In this document: positions 17,897 to 25,647 of the stretch, piece after piece
Layout: the number at the start of each line of letters is the position of its first letter
Position numbering within the stretch: position 1 is the first letter of the stretch
Origin: Clostridia bacterium
GTDB taxonomy: Bacteria; Bacillota; Clostridia; Christensenellales; Christensenellaceae
Assembly (NCBI GenBank): GCA_017439085.1
Contig: JAFRTU010000007.1
Location: 62,001 to 126,000, forward strand
Length of the DNA: 64,000 bases
Direction: 5' to 3'
The notes under the pieces: model-generated
Told to the model about the DNA's origin: nothing
The model's database searches: none
Seen by the model: the letters and a program-made list of their open reading frames with translations, nothing else
Program-made: the position numbers and the translations under genes

Positions 17897-18163
17897 ATGA
17901 CTGAATACAAGACTTTCGGGACTTGCTCCCGTATGATCTACGTAAATGTAGATGATGACAACAAGATCACACATTGCGAATTCATCAACGGATGCCCCGG
18001 AAATACTCTCGGGATATCAAAACTCGTTATCGGGATGGACGCAGACAAGGTGATAGAGACATTCGAAGGCAACAGATGCGGTTTCAAGCCGACATCCTGC
18101 CCGGATCAGCTTGCTCAGGCTCTGAAGAAGGCGAAAAAAGAGAGGGATGAGGCCCATGCCTGA
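17897..18163 (+). CDS. TSCPD domain protein (TIGR03905 type)
   Basis: Small 88-residue protein of the family carrying a TSCPD motif: GTCSRMIYV near residue 9, GCPGNTLGI near residue 40, and CGFKPTSCPDQLAQAL near residue 65. The domain is related to the carboxy-terminal part of some ribonucleotide reductases and has several conserved Cys that could bind metal or undergo redox change; its function is not established. Start placed at the ATG 8 bases after AGAGG rather than the TTG 6 bases earlier. It lies between the peroxidase and the OhrR-like regulator, so a link to redox stress is plausible. Confidence 0.85.
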   Translation: MTEYKTFGTCSRMIYVNVDDDNKITHCEFINGCPGNTLGISKLVIGMDADKVIETFEGNRCGFKPTSCPDQLAQALKKAKKERDEAHA

Positions 18164-18599
18164 TCTGTATGATCCTTTAAAACTGGATAATCAGATCTGT
18201 TTTCCCCTGTATGCCTGCTCAAAGGAGATAGTCAACAGATACAGACCGTATCTCGATGAACTTGATCTGACTTATACCCAGTATATCGTCATGATGGTCC
18301 TGTGGGAAAAGAGGGAGATCAACTGCAGGGAACTTTGCAGGAGACTCTATCTTGATACGGGAACTCTCTCTCCTTTGCTGAAAAAGCTTGAATGCAAGGG
18401 CTATATCACAAGGAACCGCTCTGAGAATGATGAGAGGAACCTTGTGGTCAGCATTACTGAAGAGGGAATGGCTTTAAGGGATAAAGCCGTCGATGTTCCC
18501 AAGAATATGGCATGCTGCGTCGACCTGACAAAGGAAGAGGCTGCAACGCTTTATTCTCTTCTTTATAAAGTCCTTTCGGGACTCACTGGTCAGAAATGA
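18156..18599 (+). CDS. ohrR: MarR family regulator, OhrR-like peroxide sensor
   Basis: Winged-helix repressor of 147 residues. With the ATG chosen (GAGGG 9 bases ahead) the redox-sensing Cys falls at position 15 in LDNQICFPLYACSKEI, the same context and number as in Bacillus subtilis OhrR, where oxidation by organic peroxide releases DNA. The wing and recognition region is TGTLSPLLKKLECKGYITRNR with DERN following. A second Cys is at position 21. It overlaps the TSCPD gene by 8 bases and probably represses the operon that encodes it. The symbol rests on this sensing motif and context. Confidence 0.82.
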   Translation: MPDLYDPLKLDNQICFPLYACSKEIVNRYRPYLDELDLTYTQYIVMMVLWEKREINCRELCRRLYLDTGTLSPLLKKLECKGYITRNRSENDERNLVVSITEEGMALRDKAVDVPKNMACCVDLTKEEAATLYSLLYKVLSGLTGQK

Positions 18600-18605
18600 T
18601 CCATT

Positions 18606-18636
18606 AAAGACCTCCGCATAGTGGGAGGTCTTTTTC
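18606..18636 (+). terminator. Rho-independent terminator after ohrR-like gene
   Basis: AAAGACCTCC pairs with GGGAGGTCTTT across a short loop, with a run of five T. Confidence 0.88.
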
Positions 18637-18795
18637 TTCTGATACTAGAAATTGTGTTGTTTTTGCATTCCGGATAATGAAATATACATTTTGTTGTGGA
18701 AATGCTTTTCTTATGTTGCTATAATATCTACTGTCAAATATTATGAGTAACTGTAGTTTCATGTTACCCAAACTGTATGAATGAGGTTTAAGACT

Positions 18796-20130
18796 ATGGA
18801 TTTTATAACCAGCAAGTTCATTCCCAACTACACTGACTACCAGGACAAGGATGTAAAGAGGGATTACATAAAGCTATCCGCTTTCCTAAGGATATTCTTT
18901 CTCTTCATAGCATTCCTTTTCTATCTGCTCTCAGGACTTATGACTACATCCATACTTCTCATAATCCTGAGCGTCAATATCGTAATAGACATATATATCG
19001 CCATAAAGGCACTCATGGTATATGCAAAACTCGGTAAGGACAAGCAGGAGAGAAGCAAGTTCCAGAAGATAGAAGTATTCACGGAACTTGGAGCGATGGC
19101 AGTGATAATACTCGTCGGAATAGAGCTCCTGATCGCTTCACTTAAGAGAGTGATCAATGCCACTACGGTGAAGATGAGCGTATTTGCCCTCATACTTTGT
19201 CTCGTAAGCATCGGGCTTGAACTGTTCCTCCATCTCTGGCACAAGAGATACCTTAAGAAGCTCAAATCCAAGGTCTTCAGGGACGCGACAGAAAACAATC
19301 CGATGAATATGACCGTCGAAGGCGTGCTCCTTGTATTTTATCTGATACTGGCGGTAACACAGCTTAAGGTCGCTGACGGGATCTTAGGCATCATATTCAC
19401 CGCATACATATTCTTCAGATGCTACAGGGAGATCAGATATAATCTGCTGCCGGCCTTAAGAAAGCTCCAGACCGGTTCAGTAAAGAACGAACCTCAGAAC
19501 GAACCTCAGAACGAACCTGAATACGAGCCTCAGGTAAGAAAAGAACCTGTCAAGTCACAGCGTCAGCAGAGACCGAGAAGACTCGATCGTCCTTCCCAGA
19601 GACCGAGAAGGGAAAGACCGGAAAGTCCTGTCGAGCAGTATGAGGAACCGGTATATGAGGAACCTGCTCCTGTAAGGGAAGAATATGAACCTGTCCCTGT
19701 TGAGACAGTCTATGAAGAAGAACCTCAGGTAGATTTCGAAATGCTGGAAGAAGAGCCAGTCGCAGAGCCTGCTCCCGTGAACGTATATGTTCCTGCCGCA
19801 GAACCCGAGATCGAAGAACCTGAAGAGAACAAGTACTACGAGAGCTTCTATTTCAGGCAGAGGACAAAGGGTGCTGTCGATCTTTCAAATGAGAATGATC
19901 CGAGGACGAAGATATTCCATAAGATCAATGACATTGTGAAAGGGTACGATGAGAATATGGTCATCTCCGACATGAGGATACTTCAGCAGGGCGAATACCT
20001 GTACATCCCGTTCAACTGCCGTGTTCCGTCATATGTGACAGAAAGGAACGTACAGGTCAAGCTGAACCTTATGCACCTCATAAAGGCACAGTATCCTTCG
20101 TATCATCCGGATATCAACATAGTCAAATAA
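18796..20130 (+). CDS. Degenerate CDF-like membrane protein with Pro/Glu-rich insert
   Basis: Membrane protein of 444 residues. Six hydrophobic helices lie within residues 30-225, a low-complexity Pro/Glu/Arg-rich linker covers about 230-345, and a compact alpha/beta domain covers about 348-444. Order and spacing resemble cation diffusion facilitators: a helix with NIVID (61-65) where metal carriers have a D/H-x3-D pair, a segment KSKVFRDATENNPMN (157-171) where they have H-x3-D (here Asn 167 and Asn 171), and a carboxy-terminal domain like the CDF dimer domain. Metal ligands are thus largely replaced, so transport is doubtful. The family link is my inference. Start chosen for GAGG 9 bases ahead of the ATG. 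Confidence 0.7.
   Translation: MDFITSKFIPNYTDYQDKDVKRDYIKLSAFLRIFFLFIAFLFYLLSGLMTTSILLIILSVNIVIDIYIAIKALMVYAKLGKDKQERSKFQKIEVFTELGAMAVIILVGIELLIASLKRVINATTVKMSVFALILCLVSIGLELFLHLWHKRYLKKLKSKVFRDATENNPMNMTVEGVLLVFYLILAVTQLKVADGILGIIFTAYIFFRCYREIRYNLLPALRKLQTGSVKNEPQNEPQNEPEYEPQVRKEPVKSQRQQRPRRLDRPSQRPRRERPESPVEQYEEPVYEEPAPVREEYEPVPVETVYEEEPQVDFEMLEEEPVAEPAPVNVYVPAAEPEIEEPEENKYYESFYFRQRTKGAVDLSNENDPRTKIFHKINDIVKGYDENMVISDMRILQQGEYLYIPFNCRVPSYVTERNVQVKLNLMHLIKAQYPSYHPDINIVK
19486..19521 (+). repeat. 12-bp coding tandem repeat
   Basis: Nearly three copies of a 12-base unit (AACGAACCTCAG) coding for NEPQ repeats at the start of the Pro/Glu-rich linker; the next units are diverged (NEPEYEPQ). Confidence 0.8.
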
Positions 20131-20151
20131 TGCGTTCATAAAAATATATAT

Positions 20152-20193
20152 AGACATCTCTTAAGTCGTCCTACGACTCAGAGAGGTCTTTTT
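20152..20193 (+). terminator. Rho-independent terminator of the CDF-like gene
   Basis: Long stem with AGTCG/CGACT at the top and TCTCT/AGAGA plus AGAC/GTCT below, separated by small bulges, followed by five T. Confidence 0.8.
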
Positions 20194-20221
20194 CTGCCAG
20201 TGACTAATATTTTATCGCAAA

Positions 20222-20249
20222 GAAAATACGGAGCACTGAGGCTCCGTAT
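20222..20249 (-). terminator. Rho-independent terminator of the zinc-ribbon membrane gene
   Basis: Perfect 9-bp stem ATACGGAGC / GCTCCGTAT with a 6-base loop; on the minus strand it is followed by TTTTC. Confidence 0.75.
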
Positions 20250-20277
20250 GAGGATCATTCCTTTGATTTTCTTTTCC

Positions 20278-20805
20278 TTATTTCAGGAATCCGAGGCCGC
20301 TGATGATCGGGCACTCTTTTGCCTTGCCGCCTGCAACGTTGAAGAACATTATTACTCTGAGCACGAATACGATTCCAAGGCAGATGACTGCTGCGATAGG
20401 AACGATGATCGTGAATGCGAGGACAGCTGCACAGATCATAAGGAGAGTCTCAACGATCGTCATCTTGAGAGACTGACGCACATGGAATGCAGCATAAGGC
20501 GACTGAGGTGCAGCCAGAAGGGCGATGAATATTCCTACCAGTCCGAGGAGATAAGCGCACATGCTTATTACCTTGTTGTCGGAGATATCCTTAGCCTCGA
20601 ACTCTGAAGTGTGATCCTTCGGGTCCGGGACCGGCTGTGCATACTGATACTGATAAGGCTGCTGGGGCTGCTGAGGAGCCTGATACTGCTGATTGGGGTC
20701 CATGTTCGGCTGTGGAGCAGCGAACGGAGCAATGACAGTACCGCAGTTCGGGCATACGTTTACGCCGTCATTCAGTAAAGTTCCGCATTTTGGACAATTT
20801 GTCAT
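20278..20805 (-). CDS. Zinc-ribbon and DUF4870-like membrane protein
   Basis: Protein of 175 residues. Residues 1-24 form a zinc ribbon (CPKCG and CPNCG, 15 residues apart). Then comes a Gln/Pro/Tyr-rich linker (about 30-60) and a membrane part with three helices and the loop SPYAAFHVRQSLKM, which is typical of DUF4870/DUF4190-like proteins. The linker is similar in composition to the tail of the membrane protein at 16.7 kb. Function unknown; such proteins are common in Clostridia. The ATG has GGAAGC-type ribosome sequence upstream, a weak match. Confidence 0.82.
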   Translation of the reverse strand: MTNCPKCGTLLNDGVNVCPNCGTVIAPFAAPQPNMDPNQQYQAPQQPQQPYQYQYAQPVPDPKDHTSEFEAKDISDNKVISMCAYLLGLVGIFIALLAAPQSPYAAFHVRQSLKMTIVETLLMICAAVLAFTIIVPIAAVICLGIVFVLRVIMFFNVAGGKAKECPIISGLGFLK

Positions 20806-20965
20806 TTTACAAGCTTCCTTTCATAAAATATGATCATATTTGTACAGATGTTAAATAAACATCAAATAAAATTATACATTCTGGAACCCGTTATTTCAAT
20901 GAATCGTTAGCAATGGGCATGGTATAGTGTGTATAATTAAAGAAAAATACATAGTTGGAGCGAAG

Positions 20966-22234
20966 ATGGATAACGGTACGGAAAGAAAAGGATTAAGGAT
21001 CCACAAGAGTTGGCAGATGACATTCGTCATGCTGTTCATTATAGTTATAGGGCTCGGACTGTATAACGGAGCCAATTCCGTATTTCTGAAGCCGATATGC
21101 GAAGACCTGGGCTTCACAAGGGGAGAGTATTCCCTCATGAGGACGATTATAACCCTCGTGAGCGTATTCTTCATTCCTGTAATCGGAAAGCTCTTAAAGA
21201 CCATAGGTGCAAGGAAAGTGCTCCTTATCTCATCTCTCGGAATAGGTCTTCTGGTGATGACATACGGATTTCTTTCACATCTCTGGCAGTTCTATCTCGT
21301 TGCTGCATTCATAGGTATATTCAACAACGGTCTCTCAATGTATGTAGCAGGACAGTACATCAACATCTGGTTCACCGATTCAAAGGGGATGGCGACTGCC
21401 ATAGCTTACTGCGGAAGCGGACTCGGCACCTCCATCTTCTCGCCCTTATGCGCTTCCCTCATTGCTTCCATAGGCTGGAGGAACACATTCATTTACACCT
21501 CTCTTGCAGGTCTTGCGGCTTTAATAGTGCTGATACTGTTCTTTCTCAAGGACACACCCGAATCGGCAGGAGTGGAAAAGTATGTCAAGACTGGCGCAAA
21601 GGGAAAGGAGCTCCTGGTAAGGAAGGTACCGGACAAGTTCTACACGATCCAGATGATAAGGAAGATGCCGGTATTCTACGTTCTTATCATATGCTATGTC
21701 GGAATGTCATTCTTCAACGTTGCTCCTTATTACCATATGACAGCTTTCTTCAGTGATCTGGGCTACTCGGCAATGACCGCGACCACCTTCAACTCATATT
21801 TCCAGATAGTGCTTACCATAGCAAAACTTCTTCTGGGATTCATGTTCGACAAGGTGAACAAGAAGATCACCAGCATACTCATGTGCGTGATGATGATAAT
21901 GAGTCCTCTTACGGCCATACTCGCATTTAAGGGCCTGACTCCTCTCGTTTTCTGCACGATGCACGGATTCGTCGGAGCTACCTACACTGTCGCAATGAAT
22001 GCGATCATATCTGATGTTTTCGGACAGGCCGCATTCGGTAATGTGCTCTCGATCTTCACGATAATAACCACCATCGGCGGAGCTGCCGCTTCACCGTTCA
22101 TGGGATTCATATTCGACTCCACTGGCTCGTATCTCATGAGCTTCGTGATATTCCTCGTGATGGCAGTGATATCCTCTCTATGCATGCTCTATGCCTGCTG
22201 GAAGAAAGAGGATACTAATGCGATTCCGCTGTAA
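20966..22234 (+). CDS. MFS transporter
   Basis: Major facilitator of 422 residues with twelve predicted helices, closest in look to the oxalate/formate antiporter or monocarboxylate group: the first helices contain GLGLYNGANSVFLKPI, and the loop between helices 2 and 3 has GKLLKTIGARKVLL, with the matching GFMFDKVNKKITS in the second half. The start is the ATG after TTGGAG (5-base spacing). A TATAAT lies at 20932-20937, about 30 bases ahead. Substrate cannot be assigned. Confidence 0.9.
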   Translation: MDNGTERKGLRIHKSWQMTFVMLFIIVIGLGLYNGANSVFLKPICEDLGFTRGEYSLMRTIITLVSVFFIPVIGKLLKTIGARKVLLISSLGIGLLVMTYGFLSHLWQFYLVAAFIGIFNNGLSMYVAGQYINIWFTDSKGMATAIAYCGSGLGTSIFSPLCASLIASIGWRNTFIYTSLAGLAALIVLILFFLKDTPESAGVEKYVKTGAKGKELLVRKVPDKFYTIQMIRKMPVFYVLIICYVGMSFFNVAPYYHMTAFFSDLGYSAMTATTFNSYFQIVLTIAKLLLGFMFDKVNKKITSILMCVMMIMSPLTAILAFKGLTPLVFCTMHGFVGATYTVAMNAIISDVFGQAAFGNVLSIFTIITTIGGAAASPFMGFIFDSTGSYLMSFVIFLVMAVISSLCMLYACWKKEDTNAIPL

Positions 22235-22236
22235 GG

Positions 22237-22713
22237 ATGACTGACATAGAAGGGTACAGACAGAGTATAAGAATGAGATATCTTAGAGGTTTTCTGTACA
22301 AGTTAATACAGCTCACATGGGGATTTCCTCAGACCCTGGCAGGTTTCATCATATTCCTCATCAACCTGAAGAGAAAGCATGAAAGATTCCATGGCTCAGT
22401 ACTCACATACTGGAACAGCTATAGCAGTCTGAGTCTTGGCATGTTCGTGTTCATATCGGACAAGTATGTCAACAAAGAAATAAAAAGAGACGTCATAATC
22501 CATGAGTACGGCCATACGGTCCAGTCACTCATACTCGGCCCTCTGTATCTTCTGATAATAGGAATACCGTCTTTTCTCTGGGCGAACCTACCCTCTGCCG
22601 TCAGAAAGAGAAGGGAACATGGTCTCAGCTATTACAGTTTCCTTCCAGAGAGGAATGCAAACAGGCTCGGATGCGGTGCGCTCCATACGAACCAGCCTAC
22701 ACTTGAAAACTGA
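22237..22713 (+). CDS. Putative membrane metalloprotease-like protein (HExxH)
   Basis: Unnamed protein of 158 residues. Hydrophobic stretches lie at about 25-45, 62-75 and 97-117. A zincin-type motif IIHEYGHTVQS has His 89, Glu 90 and His 93, and a later PERNANRLG (Glu 138) fits the usual third ligand pattern of such sites. The short length and membrane segment right after HExxH suggest a small membrane-embedded or membrane-associated peptidase. The ATG is 2 bases after the MFS stop, so it is likely co-transcribed with that gene. Activity is inferred from the motif only. Confidence 0.7.
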   Translation: MTDIEGYRQSIRMRYLRGFLYKLIQLTWGFPQTLAGFIIFLINLKRKHERFHGSVLTYWNSYSSLSLGMFVFISDKYVNKEIKRDVIIHEYGHTVQSLILGPLYLLIIGIPSFLWANLPSAVRKRREHGLSYYSFLPERNANRLGCGALHTNQPTLEN

Positions 22714-22754
22714 ATGTATCCCATTTTTTAACTTTCTGTTATATTTGCCTAAGC

Positions 22755-22784
22755 AACAGCCGTTTTATTGAACGGCTGTTTCAT
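22755..22784 (+). terminator. Hairpin, probable terminator
   Basis: Perfect 10-bp stem AACAGCCGTT / AACGGCTGTT with a 6-base loop, followed by TTTCATTTATG, a poor T tract. Confidence 0.65.
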
Positions 22785-22842
22785 TTATGCTAATATTAAT
22801 CAGGCATTTAGTGCCTTAGATTTATCCTGAATGAGGTAGACG

Positions 22843-23658
22843 ATGGCTGACAAGATAAAAGCCCAGACATTCAAAAAGGATCAGGATCCTGAGCTGCTGA
22901 AGAAGAAGGAAGAAAAGAAAGCCTTCAAGCAGCTGAAGAAGGAGAAAGAACAGGAAAGCAACATAGTTCCTGCGACCTTCATCCAGAAGCTCCTGGGCAG
23001 GGAGAATGACAGGATACTCCCAAAGGACAAGCTTTATATAAAGATAATCAAGTTCTTTTTCTATTTACTCGGAAAGGCAGCTTTCATTGCCATAGCCGTT
23101 TATGCGTGCATATACGGTTTCAGGACAGCAGTAAACTCCGCTCAGGTCTACATGATAGGAAGAGACGCTTTTTCAAAGAGGACTTCCGTTATCCTGAATC
23201 CGAGCAATGAGAACGTGGACAAGCAGTTCCTCGACGGCTTGTTCACTTCATACTATCTCAGCAAGACGAATCTCAAGAACAACTCCAAGAACTCGAGCTA
23301 TATAATAAAGACTTATGACCTTGAGACGAGAGTCCCGATAACGGTTGTATGGGGCTGGAAAGACGAGATCGACATAGAGATCGTGAACAAGGTGCATGAC
23401 ATAGCCTGGGACTTCAACCCCACAGTTGTCTACAAGACGGAGGTCGATGAGTTCATAGAGAGCGGTACCTATAAGGTCCACTTCGTGAAACAGGAAGACG
23501 GAAGGTGGAGGGTAAACGGCATCGAACTGATAGAATACTATGATTCTCCGACCGCTCACCCCACAAAGTATGAAGACAAGGTCCAGGCTGACGTGACCAT
23601 GGGAGAGGAACATACCGGAACTGCTGAGGACGATACGCCTGCAGCCAGCACTCCGTAA
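22843..23658 (+). CDS. Hypothetical membrane-anchored protein
   Basis: Unrecognised protein of 271 residues. Residues 1-45 are very rich in Lys and Glu (helix-forming), one membrane helix lies at about 75-95, and the remaining 175 residues look like an extracellular alpha/beta domain with VDKQFLDGLFTSYYLSKT and a strand pair TYKVHFVKQEDGRWRVNGIEL, ending in an acidic low-complexity tail. The carboxy-terminal domain resembles a small NTF2-like or DUF4878-like beta sheet, but I cannot confirm that. It is flanked by hairpins on both sides and is probably monocistronic. Confidence 0.7.
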   Translation: MADKIKAQTFKKDQDPELLKKKEEKKAFKQLKKEKEQESNIVPATFIQKLLGRENDRILPKDKLYIKIIKFFFYLLGKAAFIAIAVYACIYGFRTAVNSAQVYMIGRDAFSKRTSVILNPSNENVDKQFLDGLFTSYYLSKTNLKNNSKNSSYIIKTYDLETRVPITVVWGWKDEIDIEIVNKVHDIAWDFNPTVVYKTEVDEFIESGTYKVHFVKQEDGRWRVNGIELIEYYDSPTAHPTKYEDKVQADVTMGEEHTGTAEDDTPAASTP

Positions 23659-23675
23659 AGGCAAGTACATATTTC

Positions 23676-23703
23676 AGGCATCCTTTAAAGGGTGCCTTTT
23701 TTT
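23676..23703 (+). terminator. Rho-independent terminator
   Basis: AGGCATCC pairs with GGGTGCCT (one G-U) around TTTAAA, followed by seven T. A TATAAT at 23706-23711 follows at once and may belong to the dusB promoter. Confidence 0.85.
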
Positions 23704-23719
23704 CTGTATAATATACCCC

Positions 23720-24700
23720 ATGAAAGCTAAAGAGATATTCCGTACAGATAAAGACATACCCGTTCTCGCAGCCCCTATGGCAGGGGTCACAGATCACTCT
23801 TTCCGTACCATCCTTCTAGAGAACGGTGCCGACTGTGTATACACTGAGATGGTGAGCTGCAAGGGATTGCTCTATGGAAATCAGAAGACTTTCGAACTCA
23901 TTAAGACGGACGGAAAGATGCGGACCGCAGTCCAGCTGTTCGGACATGAACCATCGGATTTCATGAAGGCAATAGATGTCCTGCAGAAAAGGTACGATGA
24001 TTTATTGCTGTTCGATATAAATATGGGCTGTCCCGCACCGAAGATATACAAGGAAGGTGACGGTTCCGCTCTTCTGAAGGATCCCGCACTCGCCATGAAG
24101 ATAGTTGAAGCGGCAAAAAGCGTATCCGCCATACCTGTGACCGTAAAGATGAGGACCGGAATAGACTCTTCTTTGTATGACTATACCGGTTTTGCGTCTG
24201 GTCTTGAGAGGGCCGGAGCTGACGCCGTGACAGTACACGGAAGGACGAGAGAGCAGTTCTATTCGGGCAGTTCGGACAGAAACAAGATAAGAGAGATAAA
24301 GGAAGCTCTTTCGATACCTGTCATCGCAAACGGAGACATCTTCTCCGAAGAGGATGCTTTTTCGATGCTTGAAGATACCGGAGCCGACGGCATAATGATC
24401 GCAAGGGGGATGCTCGGAGATCCGTTCATATTCGGAAGGATAAGGAACAGGTTAGAAGGAAAAGAGACTTTACAGCCATCTCCCGAAGATAAGACCGAGG
24501 TCATCAGGCGACAGTACCTTATGGCCGAGGAAGAAAAAGGAGAGTATACTGCCATAAGAGAACTGAGAAAACACCTCGTATGGTACGTGAAGGGCATAAG
24601 GAATGCCGCTTCACTCAGGAACAGAGCTCTTTCGATAGAGAACCGTTCGGAATTAGAAGGATTACTTAGAGAACTTCTCATAAGATTCAGGGAGGCTTGA
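23720..24700 (+). CDS. dusB: tRNA-dihydrouridine synthase DusB
   Basis: Flavin enzyme that reduces uridine to dihydrouridine in tRNA, 326 residues, normal for DusB. Visible: APMAGVTDHSFR near residue 15, TEMVSCKGL, the signature DINMGCPAPKI with the catalytic Cys near residue 102, KMRTGID, and the FMN-site motifs VHGRTREQ and ANGDIF, then the carboxy-terminal helical tRNA-binding domain with RELRKHLVWY. It heads a compact operon of translation genes; the stop overlaps a possible TTG of the next frame. Confidence 0.94.
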   Translation: MKAKEIFRTDKDIPVLAAPMAGVTDHSFRTILLENGADCVYTEMVSCKGLLYGNQKTFELIKTDGKMRTAVQLFGHEPSDFMKAIDVLQKRYDDLLLFDINMGCPAPKIYKEGDGSALLKDPALAMKIVEAAKSVSAIPVTVKMRTGIDSSLYDYTGFASGLERAGADAVTVHGRTREQFYSGSSDRNKIREIKEALSIPVIANGDIFSEEDAFSMLEDTGADGIMIARGMLGDPFIFGRIRNRLEGKETLQPSPEDKTEVIRRQYLMAEEEKGEYTAIRELRKHLVWYVKGIRNAASLRNRALSIENRSELEGLLRELLIRFREA

Positions 24701-24702
24701 AG

Positions 24703-25647
24703 ATGGACTGGGAACAGATAGACATATACATCAATCCAGCGGATGCGGACATATTCACGGACAGACTCATCATGAACGGCATAGAGGAGTTTGTCGTCAC
24801 TGATCCGAGAGACGTGGCGGATCTTAAGAACACGTCCATATATTTCGATTACATAGACGATGAGCTCACGAGCATGAGGGAGTCCAAGATAACCGTATAT
24901 CTTAACAGAAACGAGGATTACCGTGAAAAGAAGCGGATCATATACGATCAGATACAGGAAGCCTCAAGAAGCGGTGTGAACGTAAGAGTGGATATGGAAG
25001 ACATTGCGGAAGAGGACTGGATGAACTCATGGAAGCGGTTCTATAAGCCTCTCGAGATAGGTAGGAACCTTCTCATAAAGCCGTCATGGGAGGAGATCCC
25101 CGAAGGCAATACTAGAACAGTGGTGGAGATAGATCCTTCCTCGAGTTTCGGGACAGGAACGCATGAGACGACAAGGCTCTGCATGATGATGCTGGAAGAT
25201 GACATACACGGGTCCGAGCATGTCCTCGACATGGGCTGCGGTAGCGGTATTCTCGGAGTTACGGCACTTCTTCTGGGAGCGGACAAGGCTCTACTTATCG
25301 ATGTGGAAGACGATTCCATGACTGCAGTCAGGGAGAACATGGAGAGGAACCATATCGATCCTTCAAGATACAGTGCCGTAAAGGGGAACGTCCTAGAAGA
25401 CGAGGTCCTCCGTAAGGTGGTCGCTTCAGGCTCCTTCGACGTGATAACGGCAAACATAGTATCCGACATAGTCATAGCCATGAAGGAGATCTTCAGAGAA
25501 TGTCTTAAGGAGTCCGGAGTCCTCATAACCTCCGGAATAATCATTGACAGGATAGACGACGTAAGGGCCGCTTATGAGGAAGCGGGCTTCAAAGTAAAGA
25601 ACATAAAGATAGAAGGGGAATGGGCAGCCATCAGGTTCGTATTATGA
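24703..25647 (+). CDS. prmA: Ribosomal protein L11 methyltransferase
   Basis: SAM-dependent methyltransferase that trimethylates ribosomal protein L11, 314 residues. An amino-terminal alpha/beta substrate-recognition domain (1-100) is followed by the conserved linker EDWMNSWKRFYKPLEIG and the Rossmann methyltransferase domain with DPSSSFGTGTHETT, LDMGCGSGILGV (SAM site, about residue 180) and the catalytic motif ITANIVSDIVI. The start is the ATG with GGAGG 7 bases before it. In many Clostridia prmA follows dnaJ; here the dnaKJ genes are absent and dusB is upstream. Confidence 0.94.
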   Translation: MDWEQIDIYINPADADIFTDRLIMNGIEEFVVTDPRDVADLKNTSIYFDYIDDELTSMRESKITVYLNRNEDYREKKRIIYDQIQEASRSGVNVRVDMEDIAEEDWMNSWKRFYKPLEIGRNLLIKPSWEEIPEGNTRTVVEIDPSSSFGTGTHETTRLCMMMLEDDIHGSEHVLDMGCGSGILGVTALLLGADKALLIDVEDDSMTAVRENMERNHIDPSRYSAVKGNVLEDEVLRKVVASGSFDVITANIVSDIVIAMKEIFRECLKESGVLITSGIIIDRIDDVRAAYEEAGFKVKNIKIEGEWAAIRFVL

